Positions 48,701 through 58,583 of a stretch of DNA of 64,000 nucleotides are shown one piece after another (position 1 is the first letter of the stretch; each line of letters starts with the position of its first letter). Source of the stretch: Streblospio benedicti (lineage: Eukaryota > Annelida > Polychaeta > Spionida > Spionidae); NCBI GenBank assembly GCA_019095985.1, contig CM032660.1, positions 58,599,149 through 58,663,148 on the forward strand. Direction: 5' to 3'. Made by a program: the position numbers and the translations under genes. Below the pieces are notes generated by a model, which was not told where the DNA came from, did no database searches, and worked only from the letters and a program-made list of their open reading frames with translations.

Positions 48701-51700
48701 TGAGCCTTCCATGCTAAAAATTACACGGTTAATGTGTGCGGGTAATTGCCACCAATAGATAGCTGTTTACTGCACACTGGGTGATTAATCGATTAGTGGT
48801 TACAGCCAACATGATAATAATGACCGTTTTACGTCACTGCAGCCGCTGAAGCAAAGCCTTGTGTTTGTTTCGTTCGTAACTAGTTCGATTATCGTACACA
48901 AAAAGGTTCTTGGAAGGGGCCATGTCATTATTGAAATAAGAAGGCACTAGAATTGTGTTTCTTCTGTATTCTACCACCATTATAAGACGTTGCACTCCAT
49001 ACTACCGGTACATGCCTCGTATTATAGACTGATTCAATACCATACTACAAATGCTAGGGTCAGATGATCTTGATAATGGAAACCGAATAGGCTGAATAGA
49101 AATGGTGGTCATTATTGTGGTTTTATATTTGCTAAATTGTCTAGTCACAAACATATACTGTATATATACTAGGACAAGTAGATTTTGTCAGACAGCCAAG
49201 TAGCTTCAAATGTTGATATAATTAGGAAGTTCTCTGTGTTGCACCCAATAAATATTGTCATGTACAGTATAGCTTATTAGTCTGATTTAGACTCATAAGC
49301 TATACTGTACACGACATAAGGAAGTAGAAGACCATGGAGATGGCTTGGTTACTATTTATTATCTGCCTTCTACAATCATCAACACAAACTTATATCCTGT
49401 GCCTTATAGACGAATACAGCTCACTGCATCTAACAATGATAAGCCTTGTAATATTGGTTAGACTAAACCAGGCTTATTAGTCTGATTTAGACTCATAAGC
49501 TATACTGTACATGACAATATATATGTTGATGTAGAAGCCTGTGCTTGTATTCCCCTGCCAGGTGTTGTGGGGAGGCGGAGAACTCTGCGTTGCTCCGGCC
49601 GTGGACGCTTCCTCTTTGTGCAGATCCTCGGAGCCAGCGAGAGACTCACACTGTGCGAGGTGCAGGTGTACCCATGTAAGTACAAGTGCACTCATGTAAA
49701 AGCAGGTGTACCCATGTAAGTGCAGGTGCACCCATGTAAGTGCAGGTGCATCCATAGAATGCAGGTGTACCCATTAAATTGTAAGTTTATCTAAATTACA
49801 CACCGCAATTTACTAAACACTCCGTTTATGCAAATACATGCACTAATATACATGAATCGATGTGTTTAAGCAGCTTGGGCTCAATGCATATTCTGATATT
49901 TTGCAAACAGGAGTCACAGCTCTATAATGTTCTAACGTTTAATAACGTTTGCCCTGCTTTTTCAAGCTTTTCTCTCTCACATCTTTTTAGCAAGCATATT
50001 TCTACCACAATAGATATAGCTGAAGACAGGTTTTACAACCCTAACCTTCCATTTGACTATGCGGAAGCTTAGAGTTGTAAAACCTGTCTTCAGCTATCGT
50101 CAGTGAAGTAGGAGATCCATTAACAGAGTTTATCGACCAGATTTTATTCGTACATCTTCACAGAACCAAGCAGATTGTTATAGGCTCGTTGTGGGATAGA
50201 ATTGAACCAGGTCGGACCTGGCACACATGCTCATGTTTCTTGATGTGCTAAGGTTCGTTAGATTGATTCATGATTCTCACTTTCCCACCTACAGACTCCA
50301 TAATACACGGGGGAGGCCAATCGGACGAAGAGGATACACTAGACCTAGTATCACCACGTGGTTCCAATGCCACTGTAGAATCACTGTCAAACATATGCGA
50401 GATATCAAGTTCCATAAACTCACCAGGCCAGATAGTGTTAGTCTTCGGTGAACGTAATACTTCGACGAAAGTTCTCCGTATTGACGATCGAGCTAGAGAT
50501 GGTTCGTGGGGTTTGTATTCAATGACCTCATCATTACCAATAGTGATCTGACACTTGGACGGTCGCACAGCAATGTCGTTGCTTATCATAAATGGTGTTC
50601 CAGCCAGTATTTCTGCCTCGAGATCTTCAACAACTAGAGCTTCCAACTGTAACTCATGACCATTTCTATCTAACATTGCATGAACCTCACCTACAATTGC
50701 TAATGGCGTCAAACCATCTGCTTGAAGAGCTTGTTGTGAACTTCTTTGAATATTCAGACCCATCATCCGGGCAACAGAGCCTCTGATCATACTTGACTCT
50801 GCTCCAGTATCGAGTGTTACACGGACTGAATGATCTTTAAAGAAAGCTTTGAAGAATGGTGATCGTTTGATATTGACTTTTTTATGGATATCATGTCAAT
50901 TTTGTGGTGTGATTCATGTTCTTCATCATCAGACTCTTCATGGTTATCGGTCTCAGGTAAATCCCAAAGAGACGATGAGAGCTCAGTCATTTGACGTACT
51001 TTCGACATGAACTTGCGATCTGAATCTGGTAAGTAAGGGCATGAACTCAAATAATGATTTTTAGGTCTCTTGGCCTCTGTACAAATTGGGCATGATTTGT
51101 TCGTTGACGTATGATTGGACCTCGGCGAGAAGGTTTTTTTTTAGGAATAATGTTTATATTCACTGCTTCGTGGTTTGGTGCTAGTGCGCATTACCTTAAC
51201 TTCATCTGCGTAGTGTAGCTCATCTAAGAGAGAATCCATGGCAAGAGATATTTCGTTCTTAATAGATGCTAATGTTTTGGTTCTCAGGGTAGTTCCATAC
51301 TTTTGCTTTATTAGTCGGGGCAAACCAGGGTGAATGAGTTTCAACCACATGATCACTATTATGTTTTCCATTGTGGGGGTCAATTCTTCATCTACCTTGA
51401 TGGTTTGGTCGTGGTGGGTAATCCCCCCATCCTTTATCAGAAGATTGTCTTCGATAAACCCCAACAACTTTTGATATAATGGTTCGACCCTGTCGCCTGA
51501 TTTGTGTGTGATACTGTCAAGGTCAAGGAAATGACCCCCAGTACGTTGGATCCCATAATGGAGTCTTATTTTCTGCCAAACGTCCTCTAAAGATGTTGAT
51601 TTTTTCACAATTGTTGCTCTTGATATAACAGAACAATAGTTTGCAATTTGGCCAAGCATAATTTCAAGATTGGTAGCTTTTTGTGCAGCTGTTAGGCCCA

Positions 51701-52828
51701 CAGGAGGATCATCAGCAACGCCAGCATCATTAGTGAAACCACGTAGGGTGTTTGAGGCAGTTTTTCCAACCATTTACAATTATCAGCAAGGTATGGAGTG
51801 AAAATGTTTATCAGACTTAGGTTAAATACTAAATTTCCTTTCCATGCTTCGAAGGAAGATACGGTTTCTTCTTCACCTAATGGCCAAGGTTTGGGAGGAC
51901 GTAGATGTGTCGTCATGATTAATATAGGTTAATAACAGACTCTGCTGGCCTATTGCCAAAAATGAAATCAACTACTTGCACCTTTCAAATCCTTTTTGAC
52001 GGACTTCAGAGTAAAATAATTCCAGCACCGCTGCCACCACGTCAGTGAAGTAGGAGATCCATTAACAGAGTTTATCGACCAGAGTTTATTCGTACATCTT
52101 CACAGAACCAACACCAATAGTAGAATGACATATAAGGATGACATACATTGACATTAAGTCGTCAGCCGGGCAGCGTCTGTCGGGCCACGTGGTCACGACA
52201 CTGACTGCTCAGCTGACCGAGTGCTCCCAGGCCTGTCTCCAGGCTCCCACATGCGGGTGAGTGAGCACGCCTAGCACAAGTCTCTCAATGCTATATCTAA
52301 TAGTCATGATTCAATTATTTCAATGTATTTACCTGCTTTTCTTCCAAAAATCAACACTCAAATTCAAATTTCAAACATAATTTTAATAAATTTTGAACTC
52401 CACAGGTTCCTTTTCAAAGATAAATTTTTGAATAATTAGAATAATTGAATCATGAGACCCACTGCTTTATACCACATAACAGGAGTCAACTGGACAAATC
52501 TGATAGTCTTTGAGTTTACAGTGATCATATTTTTAAGTGGATAGCTCATGAGTACTAGAGAATCGTGACTTCCTACACCTCTTATATTAAAACCATCAAT
52601 AGCGATAAATAATGACTAGTTTGACACATGGTTCATCTTTAGAAATCAATTAGTAACATTGTCCGATGCTATACACTCCTCCATGGCAGATCGTTCAACT
52701 ACCGCGCCTCGGACCGCACCTGTGAGCTCAACAACGTCACGTCCACTGCAGAGGAAACAGCCGGGCTCGCGGTGGGGCAGGACGGCTGGACCTGGGCCCA
52801 CCTCACCCCCTACCGAGTGCAACCCTAA
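41103..52828 (+). CDS. secreted F-type lectin (fucolectin) with C-terminal PAN/apple domain, 7 exons, 234 aa
   Basis: Exons 41103-41157, 42097-42222, 42791-42874, 46397-46492, 49562-49675, 52166-52256 and 52690-52828 join in phase into 705 bases (234 codons plus stop). Exon 1 is a signal peptide (MLRVLCCVAVLAALGHC). Exons 2-5 form one F-type lectin domain: NLAVGRPAAQ, SNAVDGS, DPWWRVDLG, LYNRVDCC, GRFLFVQILG, LTLCEVQVYP. The sugar-binding R-x-D-x4-R and the vicinal Cys-Cys are kept. The family's binding His (S-C-x-H-T) reads Glu (SCTETK), so fucose binding may be lost or changed. Exons 6-7 give a short PAN/apple module (TECSQACLQAPTCGSFNYR, DRTCELNN, ending HLTPYRVQP). Such proteins are soluble glycan receptors in innate immunity. 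All borders are GT..AG except the exon-3 acceptor, where GG precedes the exon next to a CTG repeat. Confidence 0.85.
41598..42073. mobile_element. MITE in lectin intron 1, TA target duplication
   Basis: The ends 'aggggtcgttcacaaatga' and 'tcatttgtgaacgatccct' are inverted, with TA on both outer sides. The interior is C/G-run rich with 'gatgacgtcacttacc'. The right end lies about 20 bases before the exon-2 acceptor. Confidence 0.75.
42480..42735 (+). mobile_element. tRNA-derived SINE, family 1, 5'-truncated copy
   Basis: Shares the body of the copy at 12030 from 'gggtgaaagagt' through a (GAGT)~12 run, 'gaatgtgctgccggtgcaag' and 'gacttggat'. The tRNA-like head is missing. Its tail ends where the CTG repeat starts. 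Confidence 0.8.
42736..42788. repeat. (CTG)~17 trinucleotide repeat at exon-3 acceptor
   Basis: 53 bases of CTG end two bases before the start of lectin exon 3. In the exon's frame it would read as poly-Ala. The repeat contains no AG. Confidence 0.95.
42884..43145. repeat. CA-rich cryptic repeat after exon-3 donor
   Basis: About 260 bases dominated by 'cacacgcacatgcactcac'-like words. All open frames across it (poly His-Thr) are artefacts. Confidence 0.85.
43146..44478. other. lectin intron 3, no gene seen
   Basis: AT-rich intronic sequence with no recognised element. Confidence 0.4.
44509..45147 (+). CDS. ankyrin-repeat reading frame nested in a lectin intron (probably partial)
   Basis: ATG at 44509 (MADRNALYEAIEKKKWGRL). 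A helical leader of about 60 residues is followed by about 3.5 ankyrin repeats: NTPLHLVMYHERWDLVPILL, GADVNVENGSGDTALNMALF, GVTPLHSAVMHKSWSAAVPV, GADLNLADVKNMTPLFYAVE. Family resemblance stops near 45078 in mid-repeat. The last 23 codons look like read-through into intron sequence before the stop. It is GC-richer than its surroundings. Either this is the first exon of a gene whose other exons are unrecognised (no strong donor there), or a truncated retrocopy. Ankyrin repeats bind proteins; no specific role can be given. Confidence 0.65.
   Translation: MADRNALYEAIEKKKWGRLTDALERLPIAQRDALVKTLLPPALVRGAPGDVIKALISSDNINQKYDEVDSNTPLHLVMYHERWDLVPILLSRGADVNVENGSGDTALNMALFNAPADVCKRLVSAENVNKQDQQGVTPLHSAVMHKSWSAAVPVLIQHGADLNLADVKNMTPLFYAVERGAPTAVLEQLMCQLLCIVISHPKPTNIRGSTCR
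45210..45736. mobile_element. MITE related to the 41598 element
   Basis: The ends 'ttagggagggttcacagttg' and 'caattgtgcgctcccttaa' are roughly inverted. The interior is rich in C-runs with 'gtcaactttcgtcaactt' words. More diverged than the 41598 copy. Confidence 0.5.
45741..45825. mobile_element. MITE end fragment, cccctttcacaattg family
   Basis: About 85 bases matching one end of the elements at 9556 and 36907: 'gcccctttcacaattgat', 'gaccaaaaagtcgtacgac', 'caagaggtggttgc'. Confidence 0.7.
45826..46396. other. lectin intron sequence, no gene seen
   Basis: AT-rich. Nothing recognised before the exon-4 acceptor. Confidence 0.4.
46493..49251. other. lectin intron 4, no gene seen
   Basis: Long AT-rich intron. 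The 136-codon frame at 47485-47895 lacks family features and splice support, and is probably chance. Confidence 0.4.
49252..49520. mobile_element. MITE with ~25-bp inverted ends and a third internal end copy
   Basis: 'ttgtcatgtacagtatagct' at the left and its inverse at the right, with TA on both outer sides. A further inverted end copy at about 49295-49316 makes the left half a near-perfect hairpin, and 'attagtctgatttagactca' is present twice. The element ends about 40 bases before the exon-5 acceptor. Confidence 0.8.
49656..49760 (+). repeat. 20-bp minisatellite made of an exon end plus its splice donor
   Basis: The unit 'gcaggtgtacccatgtaagt' is repeated about five times. The first copy is the 3' end of lectin exon 5 with its real donor. 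GT-bearing copies follow at 49696, 49716 and 49736. Confidence 0.85.
49965..50097 (-). mobile_element. SINE family 2 fragments, inverted pair
   Basis: A reverse fragment ('gctgaagacaggttttaca') is followed at once by a forward fragment ('agttgtaaaacctgtcttc'), forming an imperfect hairpin next to the LTR fossil. Confidence 0.6.
50099..52110 (-). mobile_element. LTR retrotransposon fossil, gag-protease remnant
   Basis: A ~2-kb element in minus orientation in a lectin intron, bounded by direct repeats of about 70 bp (50099-50168 and 52041-52110) that differ at about one position. Gag-like coding lies at about 51140-51915 and retropepsin-like coding at about 50250-50830. Reverse transcriptase, RNase H and integrase were not recognised. 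The type is most like Ty3/Gypsy, though BEL is possible. The copy is broken. The near-identical end repeats suggest a recent insertion. Confidence 0.75.
52257..52689. other. lectin intron 6, no gene seen
   Basis: AT-rich, nothing recognised before the exon-7 acceptor. Confidence 0.4.
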
Positions 52829-53345
52829 CTCTCCTGATCTCAGCTCCTGGCCCACCTCAGTCCCTACTGTGCACAACCCTGACTCTCCTGGGCCCACCTC
52901 AGCCCCTACCGCTCACAACCCTGACTCTCCTGGGCCCACCTCAGCCCCTACCGCTCACAACCCTAACTCTCCTGGGCCCACCTCAGTCCCTACCGCTCAC
53001 AACCCTAACTCTCCTGGGCCCACCTCAGTCCCTCCCGCTCACAACCCTAACTCTCCTGGGCCCACCTCAGCCCCTATCCGACACAACCCTAACTTTCCTG
53101 GGCCCACCTCAGTCCCTACCGAGCATAACCCTAACTCTCCTGGGCCCAACTCTAACTCTCCTGGGCCCACCTCAGTATACCAAGCACAACCCTAACTCTC
53201 CTGGGCCCACCTCAGTCCCTACCAAGCACAACCCTAACTCTCCTGGGCCCAACTCTAACTCTCCTGGGCCTACCTCAGTCTACCAAGCACAACCCTAACT
53301 CTCCTGAGACCCCCTCAGCTCCTAGTGTGCACAACCCTAAATCTC
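52787..53345 (+). repeat. 42-bp minisatellite grown from the lectin stop-codon exon
   Basis: About 14 copies, some shortened to 21 bases, of a unit like 'gggcccacctcagtccctac' plus 'cgctcacaaccctaactctcc'. The first copy is the last coding part of the lectin gene (WAHLTPYRVQP and stop), so each unit repeats those codons and the stop. The repeat is in the 3' UTR or downstream flank. Confidence 0.9.
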
Positions 53346-53633
53346 AAATTAAACAGTGGTCAAACCTCCTACAAATTCCACCAATCAAAAAGACACAAAT
53401 GGCAAAGAGTAGGCCTGTGCTCAGAGGGAGTTCAGGTAGCTTACCTGAACCCCACCACCATGCCCTCAGATCGTCAGCTCTAGAGTCCCATGATTCCTTA
53501 TAAGATTAGACATAAAGTTTTCAGATAACACTCATAAAGGTATTCGTGTATGTGAATGTCTACCGTCAGAAGAACCACTGAACTCCCATACAAAAAGCTG
53601 AGCTCGAGCCTTGAGGACTTTCATCTGTGCCTC
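53346..53633. other. no gene seen
   Basis: Likely downstream flank of the lectin gene; nothing recognised. Confidence 0.4.
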
Positions 53634-54004
53634 TGAATATCTTAGCATATGCAAAACAAATGTGATAAAAATTCATCAATATAGCATGAACAAAATGAAA
53701 TTGATTAATATTTATTATTTTAGCATCTGCAAATTGAAATTATTGGTAATATTTATCAATTTATATGAAAAATGAAATTGTGATCAATTTTTATCAATTT
53801 GTAATGTGAAAAATGATATTGTGATTGATATTTATCAATTTAGCATGTGCAAAACATAATTGTAATTAATATTCATCAATTAAGCATATGGCCAAATGTA
53901 AAATTGTGATTAATATTTATCAATTTAGTATGTGCAAAATGAAACTGTGACTAATATTTATCAATGTATCATGTGCAAAAAGGAAATTGTGATTACTATT
54001 TATT
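53634..54004. repeat. AT-rich minisatellite, ~50-60-bp unit
   Basis: About seven diverged copies of a unit containing 'gattaatatttatcaattta' followed by 'gcatgtgcaaaa'. Confidence 0.8.
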
Positions 54005-54690
54005 GTGAAACTAGAATATTACGTGGCTATTAAATTTTACGATTTTCTTCCATAATATAAATTATTTTGTGACCATTTGATTTTGTGATACTGGTCCATC
54101 CTGGACCTACTTTACATAGGCTATTAATGTTTGCTAACTATTAACGTTGTTTTTGCACCTACCCATTAGATTTGCAAATAAAATCGTATGCAAATGGTTC
54201 TAGTTTTACAGTATCAATTTTGTATATATGAGAAATAAAATTTTATCAATACTTTTTGATTTATTTTATTTTCTATGACAAGATTACTTGTAAAAATGGC
54301 AATAGTTGTAGTGAATTTAAAGTTCAAGCGATGTTACATCTAGAAGCATTAAGATCAGATCTGTACCCCCAAAACATGCAGTGTACCCTCAATTTTCCAG
54401 GTATGGGGGTACAAAAACCCACAATAAAAAAGTGAGAGAACACTGATACTTAGTGAAAAACTAGTAATGTTTGCGTACGATATAATTTGCGAATTTTGTG
54501 GGTAGGTGCAAAAACGCAAACTTAAATAGTCAGCAAACATTAAACAGCCTATGTAAAGTAGGGCCAGGAAGTACCAAAATCGCAAAATTAAATCACCAAT
54601 CACCAATCATTAAATCACAAAAAAAATATAGATGAAAATCGCAAAATTTAATAACCACAAAATATTCTAGTTTCTAGTTTTACAGTATTG
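54005..54690. mobile_element. foldback MITE, ~180-bp inverted arms
   Basis: The left arm starts 'gtgaaactagaatatt' and the right arm ends 'aatattctagtttctagttt'. 'tttgcacctaccca' and 'ctactttacataggct' on the left are inverted on the right at about 54500-54570. No coding sequence. Confidence 0.75.
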
Positions 54691-55334
54691 CAAAATATAT
54701 CAGGTTTTTGAAATCAAATATCAGCAAGGAATATCCTGTCAGAAATAAGTTCTGAAGATGTCAGTCTCAGCATATAAATAAATATATTTCGATAGAAAAG
54801 ATGAACCTTTATTTTATAATTGTGATACCTATTATGAAGAAATGTTCACTAATCAAATATCTGCAAAATGTTTCAAACTCTGTCTTAATGCTTACATTTA
54901 AGGCACACATAAAACCAATAAATAAAAAAAAAAATACTCAACACTTTTATTGAACAAAACAGCAATCATAACAATACATGTATATTCATTCCTTCCTTTA
55001 GGACCAAAATTGCAAAATCAAAGTCAAAAAATAATTTATAGATGAAAATTAAAAAAATTCAATAGTCACGAAATATTCTACTTTTACAGTAAATACAAGT
55101 CCATGTAAAATCAATCAATACAATATACATGGTCCTCAAAAAAAACGTTAGTCATTTGATTTGTTTGAAGCCCAGAACATCAAGCCAGACATCTTATTGC
55201 AGCCAGAATAAAGCCTAAAATAAGCTCTAATTCACCAGGATGAATGTCTGATTTGCCCTCACTGTAAATCAGACGCACCAATCAGCTAAATATAAGCGTT
55301 TATCCTGCACTACAGTTTAAGAATCCTCCCTATT
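54691..55334. other. no gene; half-copy of the foldback MITE at 55010-55095
   Basis: One arm-like piece ('aggaccaaaattgcaaaatc' to 'gaaatattctacttttacag') occurs alone. The rest is AT-rich. Confidence 0.5.
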
Positions 55335-58300
55335 TTAGCCACTTTGCGGTTGATTGTCAGCGACACTGAGTTTCTCCATCAATTGCTGCTCAGCGGCGCC
55401 GAGTTTTTCCTCCATGAAATGCTGCTCCTTGTCAAGTTGCTGGAGTTCGTGCAGCAGCTGCAGGCGCCGGGGCGGGAACACGGCGATGCGCTGGTCGGCG
55501 GCGCTGATCTCCTCGTGACAGACGTACAAAGCTTGGCGCTGGTCGCGGACCGGCACCGGAGCACTGGCCACGTCCAGCTCTTGGAGCTCTAAAACATGAT
55601 CACAAATAAGGCGATTGGGAAACTACTCATCAAATGTGGACAGGTGTCAGGATTAGGTGGAAAAGTGTTACTCGTCAGCAGGACGAGTAACCCTCAAATA
55701 TCTACTCGTCCTGCAAAAAATGTACTTGTCCACCTTGTACAAAGCTCTACATTTGTATGCCAAATTGACAAGAATTACTACTCGTCAAAAGGACGAGTTG
55801 CTAAAACATTTTGCTCGTTCTCCACAAGTCTTTACGAGTCAATATGAGCGGGCGAGTGGCTTAATCCTCACCCTCTGTGGACGTCAAATCACTAGTTTTT
55901 CTTACGAAACGATATACACGTCAAAGATGAAAGATGTGTGGCTGACGCTCGGTATCGTGATGTTTGAAGGAGTTAGAGTTTATGGAACTAAATATTGCGA
56001 GTAAAAATATATTAGTATGAAATATGTATGTGTTCTTGAGTAACTTTGATAAAACGTTGCTATGATTAGTATAAGTTGTGATACTATGCCGTTTAAAATT
56101 GGATGCCGACCTGTCAAATTCGAAGCGGTAATTGCTTCCGACGTTAGTTTCAATATTTTTTTATAAACAAAGATTAATAGGTTATTATACGAGTGGGGTA
56201 GAGATATCGGGCAATATCTCACTGAGTGGTTTTGATAACAGTACGAGTGAGCGGAGCGTATGAGTGCTGCTATCAACACCACAAGGTGAGATATTCCCTG
56301 ATATTTCTACTCCACGGGTATAATTACCTCTTCCTCCCACATATATACTCGGCCATAAGGCATAGAAACCACTTTAAACTATCTAATTAAAGTTCTATCC
56401 AAGAGCAAAAGAAAGTATTTCAGTTCACTTCAGGTCAAGGTACAAAGTACAATGAGATAGTCTTTATCAACTAGAGTGCAACGTTGCTGCAAGCACTGAA
56501 GAACCAACAAAGTGCGGGTGACAAACTACATTGATCTCACATGTCTCATGGTCCACAAACAACACAAATAGATTAATATTCTGGTCCACTTTTCGTGGCA
56601 ATTTTATCATCAGTGCTGCCATTTGGTGTTTAAAAAGAATAACTTTACAACTTTATGAATGGGTCTATATAATAGTAGAGTAGTTCCCTTTATAGTATAG
56701 TTATCATAATTTATGCAAATATTGGCGTATGAAATCAACATATCAGCTGATATCATCCACTAAATTCATTCATAAAGACAGTCAGAAGTGGGAGAAAAAG
56801 TAATATGACAGCCTAATGGAAAAAATAAGAAAGTTCAGGCGATTTTATCCATGTAGGCAAATTGGCATGTTGAAAATCCCAATATTTTAGACTCAGGAAT
56901 AATGTTTGTACAACCCCAGCTACAGTAAAGATCGAAGACATTTTAATTGCTCCAAATAATTTCCAGCCCTGGCATCACACGTCAGGGCCGAGATCATAAG
57001 CCACGTTAAGAAAAAACTGGGGTCAGATGTTTGAATTTGTTGTGGGTGGGGGGGTCAGAGGTTCAAAAATGGAAAAAATGGGGGGTCAACAATTCACATT
57101 TGCCCTGGGGGTCAAATGTCCAAAATTTTGTAAATTTACTGAAAGGGACAAGTGGCAAGCTTGCCTTTTATAAATAAATATTACTAGAATGTCTGATCTT
57201 TTTTTTTGGTATGTGATCAATCATTTGGTTGTATAATATATCTTGTAATTTGTACCTAGTTTCGTATGTTTTTGTTTATTGCATTTAATAAAGTATGAAT
57301 TCATAGTTTCATTCATATAGCTAAATATTTTTTGCAAATGTACAGCACATATGACAGTTCTATGCTAATATAGCACAGGGCCAGTGGAAATTCATATGCT
57401 CATATAAAATGGGGGGGGATTTGATTGTTCATATTTCAGGCATATATTTCGATGTTGGGGGGTCAGATGATTGATTTATGAATGTCATATGTTTGATTTA
57501 CAAATTTGAACATAACTGTTCACAGAAACACTGATGTCTAGAAATTGGTTGCATTTGGCAAGCCTTCTTAAATAGCATAGGGCATTAAAAGAAAAAACAA
57601 ACAACACATATGCCATATAACTAAACATCTAAACTATTACAACTTCGGCATAGATATCTCAAACATCAAATATCTACTGTGTGAGTTTCCATGTTCAGTT
57701 TCTCATAGTTCCGTTATTATGCAATTATTGACTTGTAGGGATTACAACCATTTAAACGTTACATCAAACAAATCTCTGCTCCACAAACCTTTTTCCAATT
57801 TCATTTCCTCCAGTTTCTTTCTGGAATCGTCCATCTCCTTGATGGCAGCTTCTTTTTCATTTCTATTTGATTCCAAACTTTCTTCGATATCTTTTATGGA
57901 ATTCTAAAATTTTGAAAAAGTTTAAACAATAACTATAAACATTATACTCGAGAAATAGAAACAAAATGGATGATCTAGTGTTAACAAATACATTTTCTGA
58001 CCCCTCGGAGACAAATGAAATAGAATTTGATTTATTGATCAATGCTTTTTATCATAAATACCTGAACGTAATTTTCATTGTTGGTTTTTCTTATTTCTAT
58101 AAGTTTGTCACAAAGCATCTCAATTTTCGCCTCAAACTCAATTATCTTTTGGAAATCTTCTGCTCTTTCATTTTCTGCATTATTAACAAATCCAGTCAGC
58201 ATCATTTCACATAAAATAATTTCAAATTCTATGTATTCGGTAATGTTTTTATATCACCTAAAATGTCTCATAAAGGTAACTAAAAGTTAATACAAGTTTT

Positions 58301-58583
58301 CACATACTGTTTCCATCAAAAATTTTAGAGAAAATTATTGATAAAAACAAAACGAGTTGAAGACGATTACATAGATGCAGTCACTGTCATTCTGATACAC
58401 TTTTCAAACCGATCCCCATGTAACTTTGTGATGTGTTCGTCTAGAAAAGCTTCTCGGAATAGTTGCGATTTTTTGTTTGTTTAACAATTCTATTATTACA
58501 AATAACTCACCTATTTCTGTACTCAGATTATCTACATATTTCTCTTTGCATCTGCTTGTTCTTCCAATTTTGAAGTCTGCCAT
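55335..58583 (-). CDS. coiled-coil protein, four exons, 202 aa
   Basis: Minus-strand exons 58583-58511, 58228-58062, 57903-57789 and 55588-55335 join in phase (609 bases with stop), each with GT and AG borders. The ATG gives MADFKIGRTSRCKEKYV. Heptad-like helices follow: AENERAEDFQKIIEFEAKIE, then IKDIEESLESNRNEKEAAIK, then LHELQQLDKEQHFMEEKLGA, ending VADNQPQSG. There is no signal peptide or membrane segment, so it is cytosolic or cytoskeletal. I cannot name it; the KIE region is weakly reminiscent of CCDC172, which is only a guess. The coil pattern can be extended upstream of the ATG in another frame to an acceptor at 58656, so the true start may be further 5', and the duplicate at 60245-60880 has a one-base difference here. 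Long coil followed by a hydrophilic C-terminus suggests a dimeric scaffold. Confidence 0.7.
56177..56333. repeat. imperfect ~155-bp palindrome
   Basis: Left 'acgagtggggtagagatatc' and right 'atatttctactccacgggta' are inverted, and pairing extends through 'aatatctcac' and 'gttttgataacag' to the centre near 56255. A foldback MITE inside the last intron of the coiled-coil gene. Confidence 0.75.
56334..57788. other. coiled-coil gene intron; G-run repeats, no gene
   Basis: From 57000 to 57480 'ggggtcagatg' and 'gggggtcaaatgtcc' words recur. The remainder is AT-rich intron. Confidence 0.4.

Noticed and set aside
50270-50786. Plus-strand frames in the lectin intron
   Set aside because: Antisense to the coding part of the LTR fossil.
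52659-53195. 178-codon Pro/Ser/Thr-rich frame
   Set aside because: Alternate frame of the lectin last exon and its minisatellite. It stays open because the unit length is a multiple of three. Kept only as a hypothesis in the findings.
53634-54004. Regularly spaced repeats resembling a CRISPR array
   Set aside because: Eukaryotic context, diverged AT-rich units, no unique spacers of constant length.
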